DNA from: Streptomyces alfalfae
Lineage (GTDB): Bacteria; Actinomycetota; Actinomycetes; Streptomycetales; Streptomycetaceae
NCBI RefSeq assembly: GCF_004127445.1
Contig: NZ_QEXM01000050.1
Location: forward strand, 1 to 64,000
Reading direction: 5' to 3'
DNA: 64,000 bases
Below are positions 18,493 to 26,890 of the stretch, in pieces. Position 1 is the first letter of the stretch, and each line of letters starts with the position of its first letter. The notes under the pieces were generated by a model, which did not search any database, was not told the DNA's origin, and worked only from the letters and a program-made list of their open reading frames with translations. Both the position numbers and the translations under genes were made by a program.

Positions 18493-18604
18493 GCACGCCC
18501 GGTTTTCGCTCACGGCCGGGAACCGGTCACTAGTATCCACACGTTGATCCGATGGCAAGCAACGCTTGGGGCTCCCCGCCCCTGGACACCAATTGGGAGG
18601 ACTC

Positions 18605-19180
18605 GTGGGAGTCAGCCTCAGCAAGGGCGGCAACGTATCGCTGAGCAAGGAGGCGCCTGGCCTGACCGCGGTTCTGGTCGGCCTCGGCTGGGACGTCCGC
18701 ACCACCACTGGTACGGACTTCGACCTGGACGCCAGCGCCATCCTGACGAACGCGGAGGGCAAGGTCAGCAGCGACCAGAACTTCGTGTTCTTCAACAACC
18801 TGAAGAGCCCCGACGGCTCCGTCGAGCACACGGGTGACAACACCACGGGTGAGGGCGAGGGCGACGACGAGGCGATCAAGGTCGACCTCGCGGCGGTGCC
18901 CGCCGACGTCGAGAAGATCGTCTTCCCGGTCTCGATCTACGACGCCGAGACCCGCCAGCAGTCGTTCGGCCAGGTCCGCAACGCGTTCATCCGCGTCGTG
19001 AACCAGGCGGGCGGCGCGGAGATCGCGCGGTACGACCTCTCCGAGGACGCCTCGACGGAGACCGCCATGGTCTTCGGCGAGCTGTACCGCCACGGCGCCG
19101 AGTGGAAGTTCCGCGCGGTCGGCCAGGGCTACGCCTCGGGTCTGCGCGGCATCGCGCAGGACTTCGGCGTCAACGTCTGA
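18605..19180 (+). CDS. TerD family protein
   Basis: A 191-residue calcium-binding stress protein of the TerD/TerE group. GWDVRTTTGTDFDLDASAIL and NLKSPDGSVEHTGDN carry the acidic Ca-binding loops, and GDDEAIKVDL and NAFIRVVNQ are family signatures. TerD proteins act in tellurite, phage and oxidative stress responses and associate with membrane TerC. The GTG at 18605 follows GGGAGG. A TAGTAT -10-like box at 18531 is the probable promoter. It is the first of two nearly colinear TerD genes ahead of the DUF475 gene. Confidence 0.95.
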   Translation: MGVSLSKGGNVSLSKEAPGLTAVLVGLGWDVRTTTGTDFDLDASAILTNAEGKVSSDQNFVFFNNLKSPDGSVEHTGDNTTGEGEGDDEAIKVDLAAVPADVEKIVFPVSIYDAETRQQSFGQVRNAFIRVVNQAGGAEIARYDLSEDASTETAMVFGELYRHGAEWKFRAVGQGYASGLRGIAQDFGVNV

Positions 19181-19352
19181 GCCGAAGCCGCCCTTCACCA
19201 GAGCCTGTCGTCATCCGGTCCGATCCAGACGGAAGACACCACTCGTCCGGCGCCGCACCCCACACACGTGCGGCGCCGGACGTGCTCACCACCGCGTGCC
19301 CCGTCACCATGAGGACACGTGTTCCTGTTCAACCTCGGGGAGGACCAGCAGC

Positions 19353-19928
19353 ATGGGCGTCACACTCGCCAAGGGAGGCAACGTCTCCCTCTCCAAGGCC
19401 GCACCGAATCTCACCCAGGTCCTGGTCGGACTCGGCTGGGACGCGCGCTCCACCACCGGCGCTCCCTTCGACCTCGACGCCAGCGCGCTGCTGTGCGACG
19501 CGGGCCGGGTCCTCGGTGACGAATGGTTCATCTTCTACAACAACCTGAAGAGCCCGGACGGTTCCGTCGAGCACACCGGCGACAACCTCACCGGTGAGGG
19601 TGACGGCGACGACGAGTCGCTCCTGATCGACCTCTCCAAGGTGCCGGCGAACTGCGACAAGATCATCTTCCCTGTCTCGATCCATGAGGCGGACAATCGC
19701 GGGCAGACGTTCGGCCAGGTCAGCAACGCTTTCATCCGGGTGGTGAACCAGGCGGACGGGCAGGAACTCGCGCGTTACGACCTGAGCGAGGACGCCTCGA
19801 CGGAGACCGCGATGATTTTCGGCGAGGTGTACAGGTATGGCGGCGAGTGGAAGTTCCGTGCAGTCGGGCAGGGGTACGCGTCGGGCCTGCGAGGTATCGC
19901 TCTAGACTTCGGGGTCAACGTTTCGTAA
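19353..19928 (+). CDS. TerD family protein, second copy
   Basis: A 191-residue TerD, clearly paralogous to the protein at 18605 and the same length. GWDARSTTGAPFDLDASALL and the acidic loop GEGDGDDESLLIDL are conserved. Two cysteines (ALLCDAG and ANCDK) are not present in the first copy. A GGGGAGG ribosome site lies 9 nt before the ATG. The 172-bp gap from the first terD allows a separate promoter. It is followed after 64 bp by the TerC-like gene. Confidence 0.95.
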   Translation: MGVTLAKGGNVSLSKAAPNLTQVLVGLGWDARSTTGAPFDLDASALLCDAGRVLGDEWFIFYNNLKSPDGSVEHTGDNLTGEGDGDDESLLIDLSKVPANCDKIIFPVSIHEADNRGQTFGQVSNAFIRVVNQADGQELARYDLSEDASTETAMIFGEVYRYGGEWKFRAVGQGYASGLRGIALDFGVNVS

Positions 19929-19992
19929 AGCAGGGGACCGGCGCGGGGGAGACCGCTAAACGGGAGCCCGTACATACACGATTGGGTAGCCA

Positions 19993-21138
19993 GTGATTCT
20001 GAAAACCTTCGGCTGGTCGTTCGCGGTCACCGCGCTCGGCCTGGTGGCCGCGGTGTTCTACGGGGGGTGGACAGGCTTCGGTGTCGTGGCGATCCTGTCC
20101 ATCCTCGAGATCTCGCTGTCCTTCGACAACGCGGTGGTCAACGCCGGAATCCTGAAGAAGATGAATGCCTTCTGGCAGAAGATCTTCCTCACCATCGGCG
20201 TGCTCATCGCGGTCTTCGGCATGCGCCTGGTCTTCCCGGTCGTGATCGTCGCCGTCAGTGCGAAGATCGGCCCGATCGAGGCGGTCCGCCTCGCGCTCAA
20301 CGAGAAGGACCACTACAAGCAGCTGGTCACCGACGCCCACCCGTCGATCGCCGCCTTCGGTGGCATGTTCCTGTTGATGATCTTCCTCGACTTCATCTTC
20401 GAGGACCGCGACATCAAGTGGCTCGGCTGGCTGGAGCGTCCGCTCGCCAAGCTCGGCAAGGTCGACATGCTGTCGGTCTGCATCGCGCTCGTCGTGCTCA
20501 TGGTGACCGCGATGACCTTCGCCACCCACGCGCACCAGCACGGCGGCGCCCATGTGGACAAGGCGCAGACCGTCCTCATCTCGGGTATCGCCGGACTCAT
20601 CACGTATCTGATCGTCGGCGGACTCTCCAGTTTCTTCGAGAACAAGCTGGAGGAGGAAGAGGAGCGGGAGCACGAGGCCGAGGAAGAGGCCGCGAAGGCC
20701 GGCAAGAAGGTTCCCGCCGTCCTGATGGCGGGCAAGGCCGCGTTCTTCATGTTCCTCTACCTGGAGGTCCTTGACGCGTCCTTCTCCTTCGACGGCGTCA
20801 TCGGCGCCTTCGCGGTCACCAACGACATCGTCCTGATGGCGCTCGGCCTCGGCATCGGCGCCATGTACGTCCGGTCGCTCACCGTCTACCTGGTCCGCCA
20901 GGGCACCCTCGACGACTACGTCTACCTGGAGCACGGCGCGCACTACGCGATCGGCGCCCTCGCCGTGATCCTCCTGGTCACCATCCAGTACGAGATCCAC
21001 GAAGTCATCACCGGCTCCGTCGGCGTCATCCTGATCGCCTGGTCCTTCATCTCCTCCGTGCTCCGCAACCGCAGGCTGGCGGCGGCCGAAGGGGGAGCCG
21101 GTTCAGGAGAGAAGACCGAGGTCTCGTCAGGGGTCTGA
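19993..21138 (+). CDS. TerC-like integral membrane protein, DUF475
   Basis: A polytopic membrane protein of 381 residues related to TerC. The paired motifs SLSFDNAVVNAG (helix 2-3 region) and DASFSFDGVIGAF carry the acidic residues thought to bind or move metal ions. A charged coiled segment (EEEEEREHEAEEEAAKAGKK) separates the two halves on the cytoplasmic side. Members probably export or handle divalent ions and serve as membrane platform for TerD. The GTG start at 19993 has only a weak GGG ribosome site. It sits between TerD and TerA-like genes, the classical Ter context. Confidence 0.93.
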   Translation: MILKTFGWSFAVTALGLVAAVFYGGWTGFGVVAILSILEISLSFDNAVVNAGILKKMNAFWQKIFLTIGVLIAVFGMRLVFPVVIVAVSAKIGPIEAVRLALNEKDHYKQLVTDAHPSIAAFGGMFLLMIFLDFIFEDRDIKWLGWLERPLAKLGKVDMLSVCIALVVLMVTAMTFATHAHQHGGAHVDKAQTVLISGIAGLITYLIVGGLSSFFENKLEEEEEREHEAEEEAAKAGKKVPAVLMAGKAAFFMFLYLEVLDASFSFDGVIGAFAVTNDIVLMALGLGIGAMYVRSLTVYLVRQGTLDDYVYLEHGAHYAIGALAVILLVTIQYEIHEVITGSVGVILIAWSFISSVLRNRRLAAAEGGAGSGEKTEVSSGV

Positions 21139-21268
21139 CGCTGACCGAAAACCCCGCCCGCCTGTCCGATTCCGGGTTCCGGAGTGTGACGAAGGCCCGG
21201 GCGAGGAACGCTTGGAGCGGGGCGGCCGCCCCGTATCCGTAGGAGACACAAGGGCACTTGGGGGCGGC

Positions 21269-22009
21269 ATGTCCTTCTGGGACGGACTGTGGCGCGGGCG
21301 TTCGATGGACTTTGAATCGGGCAGTGCCGCGAGCAACTCCATCGAACTGACCAAGCGGAACCCGACGGTCTCGCTGAGCAAGCAGGGAGCCGCCACCGGC
21401 AATCTGCGCGTCAACCTGTCCTGGCAGATGCGGCCGTCGGACTTCATGGGCAAGCAGCGGTCCAGCGGCAGTCTGCTGCGGCACCCGTTCAAGCTGTTCC
21501 AGCCGGACGTGGTGCAGGCCCACACCCAGGGCGTGGTCAACGTCGACCTGGACATCGGCTGCCTGTACGAGTTGACCGACGGGGCCAAGGGGGTCGTGCA
21601 GCCGCTCGGCAGCTTCTTCGGAAGCCTCAACGCGCCCCCGTACGTGCAGCTCAGCGGCGACGACCGGTTCGGCTCACCGTCCGGCGAGACGATCTACGTC
21701 AACCTCGACCACCGCGAGTCCATCAAGCGGCTCCTCGTCTTCGCGTACATCTACGACCAGACGCCCGCCTTTGACCGCACGCACGCCAAGGTGACGCTCT
21801 ATCCCAGCAACGGGCCGCGGGTCGAGATCGACCTGGACGAGCGGCAGCCGCAGGCCCGCTCCTGCGCGGTGGTGTCCATCGAGAACGTCAAGGACGAGCT
21901 GATCGTCCGCCGCGAGGTGAAATTCGTCTACGGCTTCCAGGCCGAGCTGGACCGGCTCTACGGCTGGGGCCTCCAGTGGGGCCGCGGCTACAAGACCAAG
22001 GTCGGCTGA
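21269..22009 (+). CDS. TerA-like tellurium-resistance family protein
   Basis: A cytoplasmic 246-residue protein with TerD-fold similarity. IELTKRNPTVSLSK near the N terminus resembles the opening strand of TerA/TerD, and VNVDLDIGCLYEL and LLVFAYIYDQTPAF are TerA-type strands. It lacks the full acidic Ca loop of classical TerD. The ATG at 21269 follows a GGGGG element. It converges on the proline-rich TerD gene with only 3 bp between the stop codons. Confidence 0.85.
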   Translation: MSFWDGLWRGRSMDFESGSAASNSIELTKRNPTVSLSKQGAATGNLRVNLSWQMRPSDFMGKQRSSGSLLRHPFKLFQPDVVQAHTQGVVNVDLDIGCLYELTDGAKGVVQPLGSFFGSLNAPPYVQLSGDDRFGSPSGETIYVNLDHRESIKRLLVFAYIYDQTPAFDRTHAKVTLYPSNGPRVEIDLDERQPQARSCAVVSIENVKDELIVRREVKFVYGFQAELDRLYGWGLQWGRGYKTKVG

Positions 22010-22012
22010 TCC

Positions 22013-22885
22013 TCAGCGGGGCAGGAACTGCGGTCCCTGCGGCGGCAGCGCGAAGTTCGGGTCCGGCATCGGGGCCACCGGCTGCGGATAGCCGTACGAC
22101 GGCTGCGCGAGCGGGGCGGGGCGGGCGATCGGCGCGGGCTGTGTGGGCGCCGCGGGCGGGTAGCCGTACGACGGCTGGGGCGCCGGGTGCCGGGGTGGCT
22201 CCGGCGGATAGCCGTACGAGGGCGGTGACTGCGGGGCGGGCTGCGCCGCGGACGGCTGCGGCATGGGCTGCGCGGGCGGCAGCGGGAAGGACGTCGAGGG
22301 CCCCGGCACGGACGGCAGGGGCTCGGGAGGCGGGGCGGACTCCGTGTCGTCCACGGAGATCCCGAAGTCCGAGGCCAGCCCCTCGAGACCGTTGGAGTAG
22401 CCCTCGCCGAGCGCGCGGAATTTCCAGCCCTCGCCGCGGCGGTACAGCTCGCCGCAGATCAGCGCCGTCTCCTCGCCGGTCTGCGGGGTGATGTCGAAGT
22501 AGGCGAGGGGTTCGCCGTCGGCGGCCATGGCGTCGTAGATCAGGATGCACAGGGCCGGTACGTTCTCGAAGGCGACGCCCTCCGCGGACGCGGCGAGGAG
22601 CACGCGGCTCACCGCGGGGTCCATGCCCGCCAGATCCGTCTGGATCGTGTCGGTGAGTCCCTCGGCGACCCGCTTCTTGCCGAGCCGCCAGACCTTGCCG
22701 CCGGGGTGGCGCGGCTGGTTGTAGAAGACGAAGTCCTCGTCCGAGCGGACCCGGCCGTCCCCGCCGAGAAGCAGCGCCGACGCGTCGACGTCGGGGACAC
22801 CCTGCCCAGGGGCCCAGCGCAGCACGGCGCGGACCGCCGAGGCTTCGAGCGGGACGTTCGACCCCTTCAACATCGCGTGCGTCAT
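22013..22885 (-). CDS. TerD domain protein with Pro/Tyr-rich tail
   Basis: A two-part protein of 290 residues. Residues 1 to about 180 are a TerD domain (VDASALLLGGDGRV, FENVPALCILIYDA, GWKFRALGEGYSNG). From about 185 the chain is low-complexity, rich in Pro, Gln and Ala, with three PSYGYP motifs. Such tails are flexible and may mediate self-association or binding to partners; no function is established. The ATG at 22885 follows AGGA; an internal ATG at 22873 is possible. It is transcribed against the rest of the locus and divergent from the HpcH gene. Confidence 0.88.
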   Translation of the reverse strand: MTHAMLKGSNVPLEASAVRAVLRWAPGQGVPDVDASALLLGGDGRVRSDEDFVFYNQPRHPGGKVWRLGKKRVAEGLTDTIQTDLAGMDPAVSRVLLAASAEGVAFENVPALCILIYDAMAADGEPLAYFDITPQTGEETALICGELYRRGEGWKFRALGEGYSNGLEGLASDFGISVDDTESAPPPEPLPSVPGPSTSFPLPPAQPMPQPSAAQPAPQSPPSYGYPPEPPRHPAPQPSYGYPPAAPTQPAPIARPAPLAQPSYGYPQPVAPMPDPNFALPPQGPQFLPR

Positions 22886-23135
22886 GCGGTCATCCTGCCT
22901 TCTTCCGCACGGGCGCCACAACGCGGGGGCCGCCGGTCCGGCCATGTCGGCACGCGTCTGACCTGCGGGCCCCGGCCGCGTCGGCAGGCGTCTGACCTGG
23001 GGGCGGTCCGCGCGTGCGACGGTTGTGTGCTGTGCGTGTGCGACATGGCCGGGTTACCTGAAGTTCACACCCGTCGGGAACCCTCGGCACCCCTTCCTAC
23101 GTACTATTACCGGCCACATCACAACCGTCCATGTC

Positions 23136-23174
23136 GACGGAACAGACGACAATGTTTGACGGAACAGGCGATAA
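23136..23174 (+). promoter_or_regulatory. Two 17-bp direct repeats 22 bp apart upstream of the HpcH gene
   Basis: GACGGAACAGACGACAA (23136-23152) and GACGGAACAGGCGATAA (23158-23174) match at 15 of 17 positions. The 22-bp period is about two helical turns, as expected for an activator or repressor binding one face of DNA. The second copy ends 12 bp before the ATG at 23187, so a role in mRNA or translation control is also possible. The divergent gap is 301 bp and shows no other gene. Confidence 0.55.
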
Positions 23175-23186
23175 CAGGGGAATTCC

Positions 23187-24359
23187 ATGCGTCATTTCGG
23201 GCACATCGCCCCAGAGGTGCGACAGCGCCTCTTCCACCGGGAGCCGTGTGCCTTCACCGCGGACTCCCCGCCCCACGTGCTCGCGTCCGCCCTGGGAGCC
23301 ACGCTCTACAGCCCGGCCACCCGTCCCCGCCTCGCCGACGACGTCCTCAAGCAGGGCGGACGCGGCGTGACCTCCATGGTGCTCTGCCTGGAGGATTCCA
23401 TCGACGACTCCGAGGTGGGCGAAGCCGAGGAGAACCTGGTCCGGCAGTTCGCCGCCCTGGCCGGGCGGGGCGTGGAGCCCCCGCTGCTGTTCATCCGGGT
23501 CCGCGCCGCCGAGCAGATACCCGACCTGGTCCGCAGGCTCGGCCCCAGCGTTCGGCTGCTGTCCGGATTCGTACTGCCCAAGTTCACCGAGGAGCGGGGC
23601 GTTCCGTTCCTGGAGGCGCTGACGGCCGCCGAGGCGGAGATCGCCCCCGGCCGGCGGCTCTTCGCCATGCCCGTCCTGGAGTCGCCCGAGCTGCTGCACC
23701 TGGAGAGCCGCGCCGAGACGCTCGCGGGGATCGCCCGCACCGTCGACAAGTACCGCGACCGGGTGCTCGCGCTGCGCCTCGGCGTCACCGACTTCTGCTC
23801 GGCGTACGGACTGCGCAGGCCCCCCGACATGACCGCCTACGACGTGCAGATCGTCGCCTCGGTCATCGCCGACGTGGTGAACGTGCTGGGCAGGGCCGAC
23901 GGCACGGGCCACATCGTGACCGGGCCCGTCTGGGAGTACTTCCGGGTCCAGGAGCGCATGTTCAAGCCGCAGCTGCGCCGCAGCCCCTTCCTGGAGGGCC
24001 GCGCCGACGAGCTGCGGCAGGCCCTCATCGAGCACGACATGGACGGCCTGCTCCGCGAGATCGAGCTCGACCGCGCCAACGGCCTGCTCGGCAAGACCTG
24101 CATCCACCCCTCCCACGTCCTGCCCGTGCACGCCCTGTCGGTCGTCAGCCACGAGGAGTTCAGCGACGCGCGGGACATCCTGCGCCCCGAGCGCGACGGC
24201 GGCGGGGTGCTGCGCTCCTCGTACACGAACAAGATGAACGAGGTGAAGCCGCACCGCGCCTGGGCCGAGCGGACCCTGCGGCGGGCCGAGGTCTTCGGCG
24301 TCGCCAGGGAGGACGTCGGTTTCGTGGAGCTGCTGGCGGCCGCCATCCCGGCCTCGTGA
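23187..24359 (+). CDS. HpcH/HpaI aldolase / citrate lyase beta-like protein of the Ter locus
   Basis: A 390-residue TIM-barrel protein of the CitE/HpcH superfamily, in the subfamily found with Ter genes. MVLCLEDSIDDSEV carries the acidic pair expected near the metal/CoA site, PPLLFIRVRA holds the conserved arginine, and GKTCIHPSHV matches the CitE GKxxIHP motif. In the comparative-genomic model of Ter biosynthetic genes this enzyme would make or split a C-C bond in a nucleoside-like metabolite; that reaction has not been shown. A GGGGAA ribosome site precedes the ATG. It leads an apparent operon with the phosphoribosyltransferase and HAD genes. Confidence 0.9.
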   Translation: MRHFGHIAPEVRQRLFHREPCAFTADSPPHVLASALGATLYSPATRPRLADDVLKQGGRGVTSMVLCLEDSIDDSEVGEAEENLVRQFAALAGRGVEPPLLFIRVRAAEQIPDLVRRLGPSVRLLSGFVLPKFTEERGVPFLEALTAAEAEIAPGRRLFAMPVLESPELLHLESRAETLAGIARTVDKYRDRVLALRLGVTDFCSAYGLRRPPDMTAYDVQIVASVIADVVNVLGRADGTGHIVTGPVWEYFRVQERMFKPQLRRSPFLEGRADELRQALIEHDMDGLLREIELDRANGLLGKTCIHPSHVLPVHALSVVSHEEFSDARDILRPERDGGGVLRSSYTNKMNEVKPHRAWAERTLRRAEVFGVAREDVGFVELLAAAIPAS

Positions 24360-24399
24360 CGCCACCGGCTTCATGACGCCATCGGCTTCGTGACGCCCC
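24349..24399 (+). repeat. Three 17-bp tandem repeats spanning the HpcH stop codon
   Basis: Units start at 24349, 24366 and 24383 with consensus CGGCTTCGTGACGCCAY. The first unit contains the last HpcH codons and its TGA (24357-24359), and the other two contain a TGA at the same place. The array fills most of the 89-bp gap to the next gene. Confidence 0.85.
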
Positions 24400-24448
24400 C
24401 ACCCCCTCCGGCCCCGGCGGCCGGTCGAACGCAAGGAACAGGACGTAC

Positions 24449-26890
24449 GTGACTGAAGACGCGGTGTGGACGGGCAGCTGGGTCGCCGAGCGGCTCGGGG
24501 TCGGGCTCGACGGCGACGAGACGCTGCCCGGACTGCTCGGCCTCGCCCTGCGGCGCAACCCCAAGCGGGCCCACCTCCTGGTCTCCAACGTGCTCGGCAA
24601 GCACGTGCCGCAGCGCCCCTCCGTGGTCCACGCCGCCGGGCACGGCCTCGGCGTCCGGGTGCGGGAGCTGCTCGGCGACGACGCGGCGGGCCACGCCGTC
24701 GTCCTCGGCTACGCGGAGACCGCGACGGGCCTCGGCCACGCGGTCGCCGACGGCGTGGGCCTCGCGCCCTACCTGCACTCCACCCGGCGGCCCGTCGAGG
24801 GCGTCGAGCGCGCGGGCGGCTTCGAGGAGTCCCACTCGCACGCCACCTCCCACCTGCTGCTCCCCGAGGACCCCCGGCTCCTCGCCGGGCAGGGACCGCT
24901 GGTCCTCGTCGACGACGAGTTCTCCACCGGCAACACCGTCCTGAACACCATCCGCGCCCTGCACGAGCGCTTCCCCCGCGAGCGGTACGTGATCGTGGCC
25001 CTGGTCGACATGCGTTCACCGGAGGACCGCGGGCGCCTCGCCGCGTTCGCCCGCGAGGTCGGCGCGCGCGTCGACCTGATCGCGCAGGCGGCGGGCACGG
25101 TCCGGCTGCCGGAGGGAGTCCTGGAGAAGGGGCGGGCGCTGGTCGCCGAGCACGAGACGGCCGCCGTCCCCGGACCGCGCGAAGAACACCGACCGGCCGG
25201 CCGCGTCGCACTCGGCTGGCCCGCGGGCGTGCCCGACGGCGGCAGGCACGGCTTCACCCCCGCCCACCGGACCAGGCTCCAGGAGGCCCTGCCCGGCATG
25301 GCCGGGCGCATCGCCCGGGAGCTGCCGGCCGGCGCGCGCCGCGTCCTCGTCCTCGGCTTCGAGGAGCTGATGTACGCACCGCTCGCCCTCGGCGTGGAGC
25401 TGGAGCGGCTCACCGACGCCGACGTGCGGTTCTCCACCACGACCCGGTCACCCGTCCTCGCCGTCGACGACCCCGGCTACGCGATCCGCACCCGCCTCGT
25501 CTTCCCCGCCCACGACGCGCCCGCCGACGGCCCCGGGCCGCGGTTCGCCTACAACGTCGCGGGCGGCGGCTTCGACGCCGTCGTCGCGGTCGTGGACTCC
25601 GTGGCCGACACCCCGGAGCTGCACGCCGCCGACGGGCTCCTCGCGCAGCTCTCCGCGCACGTCCCGCACGTCCTGCTGGCCGTCGTCCCCTCGTACGTCC
25701 CCGCGCCCGCCGCATCCGAAAGGTCCCCTTTGCTGCCCGAACCCCTCCGCGGACCCGTCTTCTCCTCGTATGCGGCCGACGACGTCGGCTGGCTGCTCCA
25801 GGACCTCTCGGGCGTGACGCTCGAAGCGCCCACCGAGGAGCGCGAGGAGGCGATCCAGAGCGGCGGCGCGCACTACGCGGAGTCGCTGCCGGTCGAGTAC
25901 CAGCCGAGCGAGCGCTACCAAGAGCTGTTCCACGCCGCGCTCGACACCTCCGCCGCCCGCATCGCCCGGGCCGTCGGCACCGTCACGGAGACCGTCATGG
26001 CGGAGCGGCCGTCCCGTCCCGTCCTGGTCTCCCTCGCCCGCGCGGGCACCCCCGTCGGGGTCCTGATGCGCCGCTGGGCGGCGCACCGGCACGGGCTCGA
26101 CCTGCCGCACTACGCCGTCTCGATCGTGCGCGGCCGGGGCATCGACGCCAACGCGCTGCGCTGGCTCGCCGCCCACCACGACCCCGCCGACGTCGTCTTC
26201 GTCGACGGCTGGACGGGCAAGGGCGCCATCACCCGCGAACTGTCCGACGCGATACGGGCGTACGAGGCGTCCGGCGGCGCCACGGGCTTCAGCCCCGAGA
26301 TCGCCGTGCTCGCCGACCCCGGCTCGTGCGTCCGCACCTACGGCACCCGCGAGGACTTCCTCATCCCCTCCGCCTGCCTGAACTCCACGGTCTCCGGGCT
26401 GATATCCCGCACCGTGCTGCGCGCGGACCTGGTCGGCCCCGACGACTTCCACGGCGCGAAGTTCTACCGCGAACTCGCCGGAGCCGACCTGTCCCGCCAC
26501 TTCGTCGACGCCGTCGCCGCCCGCTTCGACGAGGTCGCCGACGCCGTGGACGTACGCGTCAAGGAACTCCTCTCCGCCGACCGCGCGCCGACCTGGGAGG
26601 GCTGGGCCGCCGTCGAGCGGATCAGCGAGGAGTACGGCATCCACGACGTGAACCTCGTCAAGCCGGGCGTCGGCGAGACGACCCGGGTGCTGCTGCGCCG
26701 CGTCCCCTGGAAGATCCTGGCCCGCGCGGGCGCCGGCGCCGACCTCGACCACGTACGGCTGCTCGCCGAGCAGCGCGGCGTGCCGGTCGAGGAGGTCGCC
26801 GAACTGCCCTACAGCTGCGTGGGGCTGATCCACCCCCAGTACACGCGCGGCGCGACCGGCGCGGACGGCAAGGCGGTGGTCTCCCCGTGA
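24449..26890 (+). CDS. Fused PRTase_2-TRSP-StiP/PRTase-PELOTA protein
   Basis: An 813-residue fusion of the phosphoribosyltransferase proteins of Ter loci. Residues 1 to about 240 are a type I PRTase with the PRPP loop LVDDEFSTGNT at about 153-163. About 270-425 fits the TRSP domain that normally follows it. From about 440 to 725 is the second PRTase-like (StiP) domain, with LVSLARAGTPVGVLMRR and a loop VFVDGWTGKGAI at about 584-594. The last 80 residues fit a PELOTA-type RNA-binding domain. In many bacteria these are two separate proteins. Domain edges are estimated by eye. Predicted role: attaching ribose 5-phosphate to a base-like precursor. It overlaps the HAD gene by 4 nt. Confidence 0.85.
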   Translation: MTEDAVWTGSWVAERLGVGLDGDETLPGLLGLALRRNPKRAHLLVSNVLGKHVPQRPSVVHAAGHGLGVRVRELLGDDAAGHAVVLGYAETATGLGHAVADGVGLAPYLHSTRRPVEGVERAGGFEESHSHATSHLLLPEDPRLLAGQGPLVLVDDEFSTGNTVLNTIRALHERFPRERYVIVALVDMRSPEDRGRLAAFAREVGARVDLIAQAAGTVRLPEGVLEKGRALVAEHETAAVPGPREEHRPAGRVALGWPAGVPDGGRHGFTPAHRTRLQEALPGMAGRIARELPAGARRVLVLGFEELMYAPLALGVELERLTDADVRFSTTTRSPVLAVDDPGYAIRTRLVFPAHDAPADGPGPRFAYNVAGGGFDAVVAVVDSVADTPELHAADGLLAQLSAHVPHVLLAVVPSYVPAPAASERSPLLPEPLRGPVFSSYAADDVGWLLQDLSGVTLEAPTEEREEAIQSGGAHYAESLPVEYQPSERYQELFHAALDTSAARIARAVGTVTETVMAERPSRPVLVSLARAGTPVGVLMRRWAAHRHGLDLPHYAVSIVRGRGIDANALRWLAAHHDPADVVFVDGWTGKGAITRELSDAIRAYEASGGATGFSPEIAVLADPGSCVRTYGTREDFLIPSACLNSTVSGLISRTVLRADLVGPDDFHGAKFYRELAGADLSRHFVDAVAARFDEVADAVDVRVKELLSADRAPTWEGWAAVERISEEYGIHDVNLVKPGVGETTRVLLRRVPWKILARAGAGADLDHVRLLAEQRGVPVEEVAELPYSCVGLIHPQYTRGATGADGKAVVSP

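Noticed and set aside
18605..22885. Calling the locus a tellurite-resistance operon
   Set aside because: TerD/TerC proteins are widespread in Streptomyces and serve general stress; tellurite resistance cannot be inferred from the sequence alone.
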